Of a stretch of 64,000 nucleotides of DNA, positions 54,001 to 64,000 are shown in pieces. How positions within the stretch are numbered: position 1 is the first letter of the stretch; every line of letters begins with the position of its first letter. A program made the translations under genes and the position numbers. The notes under the pieces are model-generated. The model saw only the letters and a program-made list of their open reading frames with translations, ran no database searches and was not told where the DNA came from. The stretch comes from Dichetophora obliterata (Eukaryota > Arthropoda > Insecta > Diptera > Sciomyzidae). Location: contig OY986436.1 of assembly GCA_963920525.1 (NCBI GenBank), forward strand, positions 79,143,630 to 79,207,629. Reading direction: 5' to 3'.

Positions 54001-57000
54001 TGAATATCACTACGTCTGTCCGTGTGTCTGTCCAACTGTCAGCTACTGACTTTGTTTGTCATTCCGTTGTAGCCGAAATTTCGAATTTATTTATAGCTGT
54101 CTCTTTCACTCAGTCAACACAAGGACGCTGCTGTTGAAATATTGCATTTTATGCATAATCCTTGCATTTATCCTTGTAATTGCTACTGTTTTGTACGCAA
54201 AGGATAAAATAATCGCAATAAAGTAGTACAAGTGAGATGATTTTTTGTTTACTTTTTTCGGGTTTTTGTTGTTATCGTTTATGTTTCTGTTTTTGTTTTG
54301 TTCAAGTCGAACTTAAGATACCCTACATTCGAGAATGCGGAATCCTTTGTGCATCCTTATTTCTTTCAATTGAATGATTTTTAGAAGCAAATTTATGAAA
54401 AATTCAAATATTAAATAATTGTTTTCGTTTGTCATTCAAAAAGTTACTTTAAATAAACGATTTTTTAAGAGTTATGAAGACGTATCTTTGGATACAATAT
54501 TTTAAACTCAATGAAGTTTCTTTTTGTCAATTAAATACGAAAAAAACTCACTTTTTGACCCTATTGCATTACGCCTAGTAAAGCTCATGAGTTTTACATT
54601 AATTTAGTGTCATAACTTTCGGCGGGTTTTTCAACTTTATCGAAGAAATGTTTTCTCCTTGGATGTCTACTATAGATACTATTTCTTTTATAAGAGACAT
54701 AGAACCATTTTTAAAAATTAAACAGATGAAAAACTTAAAACCCTTTTGATTTATTAGTTTGCAAATTTAATAGCAATTGAATTGAACTATTTGCAATGAG
54801 TTTTGAGCATATGTTCACTTAGACTGCGTCTTTTGAGAAGCATTCTAATGGTCTAATTTTAGACCCCGTTTCCCAGAATGGTCTGTCTTATTTAAATGTC
54901 AATGTCAATGTCAAAGACATTTTTTGACAGATTTTATTGTTAAAAACTCTGTAGCTCTTAAAAAATACCCTTCATATACGATGGAAACATAATCGTCAAA
55001 AACGATACTTCCTTGAATACAGAAATATTATTTGAGGAACTTACAAGTACTTAAATATCTTTAGGCCAAATTTTACACACACTTCCCCTTGAAACTCAAC
55101 CCCAATAAATTTAAATAACAGAGCCACACAAAATAATTTTTTGGTTCAGGTTCAGATCATGTTATATCGCTAAATTCGAATCTGTAATCGGTTTAATCTA
55201 TCATGGCAGCTTTTCGCGTCAGTGTTATATGCTTTTAATAGAACCACAACAGAAAAAATATATTTCTGCGTCTGGGAATCAGATTATGTCAGGCCCGTTA
55301 CCAAGGTGTTTCATCAGGGGAGAGGGGTTTGAATAAAAAAATGTATTCGGATGTATTCGGATGTATGCGGAAAAAAATGTATGCCAAGATGGTTATCAGA
55401 AGATTATTTGATTATGTAGATTGTTTGATGTAAGGAAGATTATGATTCATGGAGAACTGATTAAATTATTATTATTCTTAAATGTGGCTTTAATTCTTTT
55501 TAATATGAAATTTTTTGAGAATACCATAGTTTTTAAATCTAGTCCTTATCACGAGGAATTATTTTTAACAAATTTTTTCCATGCATTCTGAGCAAAGATT
55601 CAAAAAATTCTAACCATTTTTTCTTAGGAATGGTTTTTGAGATATCCTAAAAAATATATTGGAAAAAATAGTTTTTTGGAAGTTTAAAAAAGAAATGATT
55701 TTTTATTGCTCCGCTTAGTTTGATTACTTTTTAAAGATTTATATCTGAAAAACAAATTGAGGTTTTTTTAACTAGACTGTTAAAAAATTCCATACATAAT
55801 TTAAAATTGAAACATATTGTTTTTAATTTTAACTTTGGAAAGCTGGGATCGACGAACACCGCTCTTTTTTTGTAATTTGTATGTAAAATTTACATGTACA
55901 ATTTTCTTAAATAAACCTCAAGATTGCTGAGTTTTGCTAAAACAAATTGTTGGTTTTAGTTTCTTAAAAGCCAAAAAATTAAATAAATGAATTTAAAGAT
56001 TCCTTTCAGTTTACTCTTTTTTTTATTTAACTTTTAAAACATGCTTCTTCGAGTCGACAAACGTTAGCTTTAGTGTATGTTTAAATAACGTTTGCTTTCC
56101 AGGGTTAAAGTCTATTTTAAAAAATACTGCAGAAAAAATTTTATATTAAATTAATACTTGAAAAAAAATCAAAAACCATGTCTTCAATTTTAAAGTCCAT
56201 TAAAAAAAAAACAAGAGAAAAAGTCAATACAAAATAAAAAAATTAACAATTGAAAAATAATGCTGTTTTTGATTTCTATTGCGTGGGAAATTTTTGAATG
56301 GACTCAGTCTTTAATTTTATATTAATTTTAACATTTAAGCTATTCATTCCTATAATTCTTATTATAAATCTCAAACAAAAATTAAATATAAAAAATAAAT
56401 TTAATATTAAACGGAGTGGTTGAACTTTAAATTTTTTTTAAAAATTCGGAAAAATTTCTTTTTTGGACTTTGATCGCCTCTTACTTCATCAAATCATATC
56501 AATTTTGTTTTATGTTACATCGCGTTGAAAAAAATAAGATTACCTTTAAAACGACATACAGTTTTTGCTGATTGAATACAAATTAATTTCGAAAAATTTA
56601 TTACATGGGAAAATAAGTAACAAAAAGGGCCAACAACCTGTTTTTTAAGGATATCGCGAAAATTAGTCTTAAGAAAAAGTTAACATATTTGCAATCTACA
56701 CTCCAAAACTCAAAGCAAAAAGTTTTTGAGACACTATTTGCCTTTTGGTGTAAACTAATGATATCAAAGAAAAAGATGTGAGCAGTAGCTCAAAAATGTA
56801 TTTGAATGTAGAAACTCGATTGCCACTATGCAAAAATTTAACTTAAGAATTTAATGAACTTAAGAAAGAAGTTTTAGGGTATGTAATTCTAACTCATACG
56901 AAAATCAAGAGTTTTCGCACTTCGGTCCAAATTTCGCTATTAACGACGATAGACAAGGACACGAGCACAGTGCCAATCGTTTTTCCTCGTTGAAATAAAT

Positions 57001-57240
57001 TTTTAAGCAAAAAATCATAATAAGAACTTTTTATCTTTTATTATTTAAATCTATTTACTTATTAAATAAAATCTAGTAAATTGTTATTAATATATAAAAT
57101 TAATTTTTTTATTCTTCAGCGAAAGGTAATAAAATTTAAAAAACACCATACGAAACATCATCAAGTTAAAGGACTAACGTAAGAAGTACATTGAGCAGTT
57201 CTAGATTATTTTATTATTATATTCTGTTTTATACCACTAT
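54001..57240. other. AT-rich gene 3' flank, nothing recognised
   Basis: No ORF of note, no repeat ends found. Many A/T runs. Possible low-copy remnant with GGGGAGAGGGGTTTGAAT near 55318. Confidence 0.45.
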
Positions 57241-60200
57241 ACAGTTGTGTTCATAAAAATAGTAGCGCTATTATTTTCAGACATGTTTAGATAAATATAA
57301 CTAGCCTACAAATTTCGGATGCGGTAAATCCATTATCATTCCTATATGTACCTTCAACGCCGGCTCCAAATCTGTACTCAGTTTCCTCCTACATTGTACA
57401 ATTTTCAAGAAACAGGGTGTTTTACGTGTTTGGCAGATGTTTAGTATTATTGATCTAGAATCTAAACTACTAAGAAATAGATTTATAAGTTGGTTTTCGC
57501 CGTTTTAAGTCATTTGAAATGGCTTGTGTGTTGCGAGTGAAAATGTTTGGGTTTAGTTTTACAACGAATTCAAAACTTAAGTTATGTCAAAAATTTGAGA
57601 TAAAGGTTATGGGATAAAGAACCCAATATCGGTGTCTGTAAGATAAGTGGTTAAGAAAAACAAGTCTGATTTATTTAGTTTGAGTTCATTTTCTTATTTT
57701 TTTTTAAAATTAGAAATAAAAAAAATTATATTGTACATTGCAATTGCTCCAGTACCACAGGCATTTGTTTTGTCTCGCTAGAAATAATCCGGATTACAGC
57801 CCTTAAGTAAGCCTAGAAAAGATTTAGAATCAACCTGGGTTCAAGATGCTTCCTTTATGGCAAATAAATCTGCCCCTTCCTTACCTTTAAGCTCCTAATG
57901 TTCGGTGGTGTTGTAATTCATTTGGTGGATAAATAACCCTTGACATTCAAAGGCCAACGCTGGCTTGAATTCCAAAGATAATAGTTTTTTGATCCGGTAG
58001 TTGGTTACCTTTCTAACATTTACTGTTTAAAATTGTCGATAATACTACCTACTGTCCATGATAGAATTACCAAGTTATATTATTCGCTACGTCTATTCGT
58101 TATTTTGGGCCTAAAGCGTCAAATTGGTGTCAAATAGAAGCATTGCAATCACACCAAGAAGTAAAAGGGCAAATGATAAAAAGGCTTGAAAGGATTTGAA
58201 AACGTTTAGTCAGACATAAAAATTTCAAATAATATTGTTTCTCTTATGAGGAAACTTCATTTTGGATGTAATGAAGTAATAAATTTGTTGTTTATAACCG
58301 TTATCACGCGGCTAATATCAAGTGCTATCAAGTTATAATATATATTATTATAAATTATCTTAACATTAAATGTCAATTTTTATATTTCAAATAATGCAAG
58401 AGGCACCTACTCGCTACATTTTAACACTGTATGCCCAAAATTACTGTTTATCCCTAGCTTCAGTTCATTTTCAGCTACTTATACTAGCTGCAGAAAATTG
58501 TATCATGTCTATTATCATTCTCTTAGTATTTGATGGGAATTACCAATTCGAATTAAGAAAGGTGTAACTCGCACCGACCATTCTGGTCTCCAAATTCAGC
58601 CAGCACGTGATTTTCCGAGGGGCCAGCCTATGATAGCCAATACACGGTCATGGTTTCATCAGACAAGGCTCTTACATATCCCGACAATAGACCAATAGTT
58701 CTTCAGAACATTTATACACGACCTTGACACCTTCGACCACTAAATTGTACTTGACTAGATTACAATAACCATTAATATACCAGTAAACAAATACTACAGA
58801 TAGACAATATCCTATTTAAACAACTTTGTTAGCTTACTTAACAGATTGGGTGAAATTTCACAATTTCATAGTTTTTTCTTTTTAGGTGTTCTAGACTAAA
58901 TCCTCGTAGTTTTTTTTTTATATTTTTTTAAGTAAGAGAGAATGAATGGGGCTTCAATTCGTGAAATTTTGGTATCAATCGGAGTTTTCACCAGTGTATT
59001 ATGAATGATTAATTCCTGAATGGGGTAAAATTGTTTCCCATTATTATCTCAGGTGTTCGGACATCTAAACTTTATTTCTATTCTAGGTGAATTCTATTCC
59101 TATGTGAATTTGGACAAAATCAGTCGGCGAAACTATGTGCAGATTGGAAAGGGTTAAAGATGTAACATCTTACTTCAAAAAAATTGAAAGCGTACCGTAA
59201 AGAATTTGCGCTATACTATGGTAAGAGATTACAATGTCGAGATTTCAATTACCATACACTGAACCCCTTACTCTAAAAGAAAGGTCTCCTCGTTATTCGA
59301 TGGATGACTATCCCCGTGCTTGAAGGTATGTTGCATTCATCGTCCATTGAAGTCTTGTTTCTACTTGTTTTGATAATTTAATATCATAACCATGCCTTCT
59401 CCGAGATTCGGCTACTAATGACCAAGGTTCAAGGTTTACCTTTCGTTCTGCAGAAATCAAAAGCCATGCCTTAAGAATCCCCATGAGTTTCTCGATTTAT
59501 AACTACAATTTCTTCTGTTTTTGTTATTAACGAATTTTACTGTTATTCGTTATTATATAATTGGCCGCCAGACTTTAGTCTTGTGTGACTCTATAAGATT
59601 ATAAAAGTAAACTCAATTATTTCTACCTTGAGGACTCTTGTTTTTCAATGTTATATTGGGCAGCCAGTCTTTGCCATTCAAAGAGAGATCCAAAGAATCC
59701 TTTTGTACAATCTACAAATGAGCTATTCTATGAAACTTTGCATATTAGGTGGCTAGAGTTTTCAATCGATTTTCGGGACAAATATTATTTCGATCGAAAA
59801 TCCACGGAATCTATCGGTATTTCAGAGTGCAAATTAACATTATTGCATGATTTCGTTCCAAAAAGTCCTTCCGTTGGAGCTTATACGAGGAATTAAAAAA
59901 AAACAAGCTTGTCTGAACGACGAATTGCGGACTTGAACATAGGAATTAATCGGAGCCGTATCATTACGCCAGAGCGAAGAATCATTACGCCAAATTGTCT
60001 TTATCGTTCTTTCTGTAATTCTAAACTTATAAGCGTCTGAAATATCGTCTGAAATTTACAGTAACTGCAATTTACGTAATATACTATACATAACTGTTAT
60101 AAATATAATCGAGCTGTGCAAGAATATTAAGAATTTTTATAGTATCGATTCTTCATTACTCATAGAAAGATTTCCTACATACGTAATTGTCGAGCATGCA

Positions 60201-60590
60201 ACCGATTGAAAGATACATTTATCAGATGAGTGTATCTACTCTCGGAAAGCATTATATTTCACATGCTCTCTCGCGATTAGTAACTACTCAACATAATGTA
60301 TTGAGTAATCGATAATTTTGTGTTTACAGAATAAAATTTGACGCCGGAAAGTTGTATAAAGTACTAATGCCCAGGATATTAACCATCTTATGAGAGAAAA
60401 CGTACCGTTGAGTATTTATTTTTTGAACATTTTTCAGTACTTATTCTAAAGCCGTTAAATTAAAAGCAATAACACGATCAGATTATGATATTAGATATTA
60501 AAATACACCTTCCTTCGTGAGCGTACTTAGAAAAATTTTTCACAGAAAATTCAGCGGCTAATTATGCAAAGTATCGTAGAATAGCCCATA
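57241..60590. other. Unassigned stretch with one Tc1-like terminus
   Basis: At 57242 CAGTTGTGTTCATAAAAATA, then GTAGCG, looks like a Tc1-type terminus next to TA, but I found no inverted partner. 57200-60590 is somewhat less AT-rich and has no long ORF; the ORF at 59648-59896 has no domain I know. Confidence 0.4.
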
Positions 60591-60592
60591 TA

Positions 60593-61690
60593 GAGGGTGG
60601 TCCCAAAAGTACCCGACCTAACAAAGAAAACACAATAAATTTGAGAACAAATACTTTTATTTTTCAACATAGTCTCCTTTCAGCTCAATACAGTTTTCCC
60701 AGCGATGATCAATATCTCCGATACCCTGATTAAAGGGAGAACCGTCAACCGAGGTAAAATCTTTTACCACCGAGTCATTTTTTCAAGTTTGGAAATATAA
60801 AATAATTTGAGAGGGCTAAATCTGGCGAATCAGGTGCGTGAGGACTTTAATTCATTGATTTTGGCCACCACGATAACGGATGTGTGAACTGGTGTATTGC
60901 CTTGATGAAACAACACTTTCTTTTAGCCAAATGCGGGATAAGTTGGAATAAAACTCTTAAAAAAACCGTTGATTGTTTTCCTTTTTTGAAGACAATCAAT
61001 GAAAATAGTCCCACGCGCATCCCAAAAAACTGAAGCCATGTCCTTGCCTAGAGATGGAACTGTCTTCGACTTTTTTTGGAGCCGATTCTCTCCTTGACTG
61101 TTCCTTCATCTCAGATGTGAAGTGATGGACCCATGTTTCATCTTTGGTTATGAATCGATGCAAAAACTCGGCTTTATTGCTGTGGAACATCGTCAAACAA
61201 TCGATTGAAACATTCTCACGACGCTGTTTTTGTTCCGGTGTAAGCAAACGCGCCACCCACCTTGCGCACAGCTTTCTCATGTTCAAATTTTCAGTCAATA
61301 TTTCTGGAGTGGTCACCTCATTAGGTCGATCACTGCGATGTTCGTCTTGGCAGCTCGTACGGCCTCGTTTAAATTCTGCCACCCAATATTTTATTATTGT
61401 AAACGAAGAAGCAGACTCCCCAGAGTAGAATCTAGCTCGGCTTTGATATTGGTTGGAGTTAGACCTTTCAAATGAAAGTATTGTATCACATAACGATGAC
61501 CAATATTTTCCATGTTTACAAATTCACTGAGAGCGTTTACTTATGAAAACTGCCAAATAAATACTAAACAACGTAGCGTCTTAAAACTTGAAATTGAAGC
61601 TTTATAACATTCGTATTTTCTACCATAGTAATTTGTTAAAGCAACAACCTCTATATATACGTCAGGTCGGGTACTTCTGGGAACACCCTC
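60593..61690 (-). mobile_element. mariner transposon, internally deleted
   Basis: Ends GAGGGTGGTCCCAAAAGTAC, then CCGACCT, and inverted GAGGGTGTTCCCAGAAGTAC, then CCGACCT: about 25 of 27 match. TA precedes the left end (60591-60592); the right TA has changed to GT. Length 1,098 bp, shorter than the ~1.3 kb usual for mariner, so some coding sequence is lost. Confidence 0.88.
60780..61500 (-). pseudogene. mariner transposase, broken
   Basis: Minus strand, 60996-61382: AEFKRGRTSCQDEHRSDRPN and TTPEILTENL (DNA-binding half end), HRFITKDETWVHHFTSEMKE (first catalytic aspartate), then SAPKKVEDS and GFSFLGCAWDYFH corresponding to the VFWDARGIIFID region with the second acid lost to frameshift. Further minus-strand fragments lie at 60780-60995. 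Not functional. Confidence 0.85.
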
Positions 61691-61737
61691 GTCCTTCTAA
61701 ACATGAACTTGGTTTCTTACATAGACGACGTACTTCC

Positions 61738-62245
61738 CTCCAGGAAATGTGAGCATTCCCGGATGTTACCAGGAAACATTCCATGGAATGTAGGAAGCAT
61801 TCCCCGTTGTTGCACACTCCATTGCTTTTTTTACATAGCATGTCATTAGAGGGAAACATTCCTCCCCGCTGTGTTAAAAAGTCATGTGGAAACATTCCTC
61901 TCCCTTGCTATGAAAATGGATTCGGCCAGGATTCGAACCCGGGACCCATGAGCGACAGTCGAGCGTGCTACCACTAGACTATCGAATTCTACAATAAGCG
62001 GCTAGAAAACAATGATATTAATATTTTCTATTGTCATTGCTTGACAATAAATAAAAGTTTCCACATGCATTCTTAAAGAAGCGGTTTGGAAACAATATAA
62101 ATACAAAACTACCCTTAAGCTTCCAAAAGATACGGTGGGGAAACAATATAAATACAAAACTACCTTTAAGCTTTCAAAAGATACGGTGGGGAATGTTTCT
62201 TTATCACTTTTAGATGAAAGCCTTCCGATTTTTCCTGGAGGGTTT
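61738..62245 (-). mobile_element. TIR element IV with an embedded tRNA-like module
   Basis: CCCTCCAGGAAA at 61737-61748 and its inverse TTTCCTGGAGGG at 62231-62242 (approximate ends). The left half repeats GGAAACATTCC and GGAATG palindromes. On the minus strand, 61921-61985 reads as a tRNA-like unit: TCGATAGTCTAGTGGTAGCA (A-box) and GTCCCGGGTTCGAATCCTGG (B-box). The right half has a ~59-bp tandem duplication at 62082-62199 (AAACAATATAAATACAAAAC). Confidence 0.6.
62082..62199. repeat. 59-bp tandem duplication
   Basis: Two units of GGGGAAACAATATAAATACA...AAAAGATACGGT; a third partial start follows with GGGGAATG. Confidence 0.85.
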
Positions 62246-62423
62246 CTATCCAGCGTAGTTTTACGCATGTTTTTCTTTATACACTGAGGAGCATAAGTGT
62301 ATCACAAACCAACAACTATCATTTTAACAACCTATAATTTCTATAAATTTTACTCAAATGCAATCAAATTTTTTTTATTATGTTTGTACAAGTCTCTTCT
62401 GTATTTCAAACAGGTTTTTATTA

Positions 62424-63771
62424 AGATCTGATTACAACAACAAATACACGAAGGCATAATGCAAACTAAATCATAATGATACAGTTTTGCACTCACTATT
62501 TATTTTTATATTTTTAAAACAATAATATATATTTAGTAACTGGTCCAGTAACCCTTTGCCTTCTTAAGCTCCTGGATGCGATTAGGTAGACTTTGCGTGT
62601 ACCTCTGCACAAATTCTGGAGGAATCGCCTCCCACAATTCCTTCGTCCGCTCCCACAACTCGTTCACGCCTTTTGGAGGACTGGCATATTTTGCAAGCTG
62701 CGATTTGACGTGACTCCACAAATTCCGATCGGATTCATATCCGGAGATTGTGGAGGCCACGTCATCACACCAAATTTTTGCTTTTTGAGCCAGTCTTTCA
62801 CTAGATGTGCGGTGTGTTTGGGGTCATTGTCTTGCTGAAAAATTACTTTTTCAGCAGCAAGACCCATTTTTTCCACTACATCAGAAGGATTCTGTTGCAG
62901 GATGGACAAATATTGTTCCTTGCGCATAATTCCATCGATGCGCACCAAGGGTCCCACTCCATCTTTGGATATACAACCCCAAACCATGATACAGCCACCA
63001 CCGTGTTTGACGGTTTGGCGTACCTGATTTGGTTGGATTGTATCAGGGTCCTTAGTCCAATACCATGCACACCCATCGGATTGAAATCGATTAATTTTAG
63101 TCTCATCAGACCAAATAACCTTTAAATTATTTAATATTTGTTAGTATAAACAGTAATACACACATATGTTTAATAACATACCGAATCCCAATCAGCGACA
63201 GTCCAGTGCTCGTGTGCTGCAACAAAATCCTTCCGTAACAGCACATGTCGTTTGGTCAGCATAGGTTTCTTTTTCTTTTCTGCTGCCTTAACACCTATTT
63301 TTTTCAAAGCTCGACGAGCTGTCCACTTACTGGCGTCAATTTGCAGTATATTTAAAGCTGCAGCAGGAGTAACGGCATCGGTGCTGGTAACCAAATTTGC
63401 TAGATGGCGTACATCTCGATCGCAAATTTTTTTCGGACGACCACCTTTGTTTGTGGGAACACTTACACCACTTTTTTTTTTAATCTTTGGACAAAAGTTT
63501 TGTCCAAATGGAATTTCTTCGCCACTTGCCTAATGCTTTCGCCATTGCGCAAACAAATTAATATTTCCTCTTTATTTTGGTTGTTCATGACTACTGAACC
63601 ACTTATTATCACGTAAATTATCGTAATAATTAAAAAATTGCATTGCACTTTGTTCAATAACAAAAATATAACGGTAATAAAAACAATTGAGTAGTGAGTG
63701 CAAAACTGTATCATTTTGATTTATTTTGCATTATGCCTTCGTTTATTTGTTGTTGTGATCAGATCTTGAAG
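62424..63771 (-). mobile_element. Tc1-like transposon, nearly complete
   Basis: Left end region AGATCTGATTACAACAACAA, ACGAAGGCATAATGCAAA and GATACAGTTTTGCACTCACT is matched in inverted order at 63690-63771 with few differences (~75 bp). The outer limits are uncertain because no clean TA pair was fixed. Length ~1.35 kb. Confidence 0.82.
62533..63585 (-). pseudogene. Tc1-like transposase with frameshifts
   Basis: Minus strand, in order: MNNQNKEEILICLRNGESIR and QVAKKFHLDKTFVQRLKKK (helix-turn-helix, 63463-63585); VTSTDAVTPAAALNI, TARRALKKIGVKAAEKKKKP (63170-63394); SDETKINRFQSDG (first catalytic Asp, ~63100) and MVWGCISKDGVGPLVRIDGI; FQQDNDPKHTAHLVKDWL (second Asp); WPPQSPDMNPI (~62745), and after a one-base slip HVKSQLAKYASPPKG with the C-terminal LPNRIQELKKAKG. 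All domains are present; breaks are near 62730, 63000-63030 and 63125-63170. Most intact of the Tc1/mariner genes in the window. Confidence 0.88.
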
Positions 63772-64000
63772 AAGTGAAGCTGAGCTTATTTCGCTGGCGT
63801 CGAGTAATGCCTCCTCTACAGCTACAGATATTATTTAAGTTTCATAATTTTTCTTTGTTCTTTCTTCTATTTTCTGTATCAATTTTTTACTCTAATTTGT
63901 CTACTATCTCTATTTTAAAACTCATGGCTATCCTTAGTAATTTTATTACTTCTTGGTTTTTAATCGCTTCTAGTTGTTCGCCTGACATCTTAACTTATGA
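63772..64000. other. Window end, nothing recognised
   Basis: Short flank without a supported feature. Confidence 0.4.

Noticed and set aside
61921..61985. Functional tRNA gene on the minus strand
   Set aside because: Good A- and B-box, but the anticodon arm does not form a clean stem and it lies inside a repeat.

Overview
The window looks like nuclear DNA of a higher fly (Diptera, probably brachyceran and not Drosophila). The evidence is AT-rich, repeat-dense sequence, a fly-type neuronal immunoglobulin-superfamily gene with introns of 15-18 kb, and a set of typical insect transposons. The species cannot be fixed from the sequence alone.

The only host gene I can support is on the + strand. 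Four terminal coding exons (19851-19970, 20058-20231, 35095-35331, 53114-53367) join in a consistent phase. They encode the last Ig domain, a Pro/Thr-rich then Gly/Met-rich linker, and a hydrophobic C-terminus suggestive of a GPI anchor, as in the DIP/lachesin/IgLON-like cell-adhesion family. The earlier exons lie upstream of the window, so at least 19.8 kb of left sequence is presumably intron. Everything else is mobile DNA, its debris, or sequence I cannot assign.

Layout. 1-2.8 kb: Polinton/Maverick fragment with major capsid (-) and penton-like minor capsid (+) genes diverging from a tandem repeat, plus displaced capsid C-terminal pieces. 3-4.7 kb: small direct duplications and a LINE reverse-transcriptase piece. 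4.9-6.65 kb: a TIR repeat with a 1,060-bp hAT-type element inserted in it (perfect 8-bp target duplication). 6.7-7.0 kb: SINE. 8.2-9.2 kb: TIR element carrying a short unknown ORF. 10.5-14.0 kb: two LINE fragments with RNase H, separated by a foldback element containing a tRNA-like module. 14.8-16.4 kb: another LINE. 16.7-19.5 kb: TIR elements, a SINE piece and a second tRNA-containing foldback. 21.1-26.5 kb: a 5.4-kb element with 8-bp near-perfect target duplications. It encodes a broken transposase whose core resembles RAG1/Transib proteins and carries a nested 1.3-kb long-inverted-repeat element. 28.4-30.0 kb: Tc1-like element. 30.4-34.5 kb: LINE, SINE, hairpin and mariner remnants. 36.2-37.7 kb: inverted-arm element with a central ~140-bp minisatellite. 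38-41.7 kb: small TIR elements and a mariner remnant. 42.6-45.7 kb: PIF/Harbinger element with both transposase and MADF genes. 47.2-52.4 kb: piggyBac-type transposase remnant followed by three elements that each have TTAA at both ends. 53.4-60.6 kb: gene 3' flank with little recognisable content. 60.6-63.8 kb: mariner, a third tRNA-containing TIR element, and a nearly complete Tc1-like element.

The most unusual signals are (i) the RAG1-like transposase in an element with hAT-like ends, (ii) three unrelated-looking foldback elements that each carry an antisense tRNA-like module, (iii) the palindromic repeat between two divergent Polinton capsid genes, and (iv) the cluster of TTAA elements with long inverted repeats inside a neuronal gene intron.
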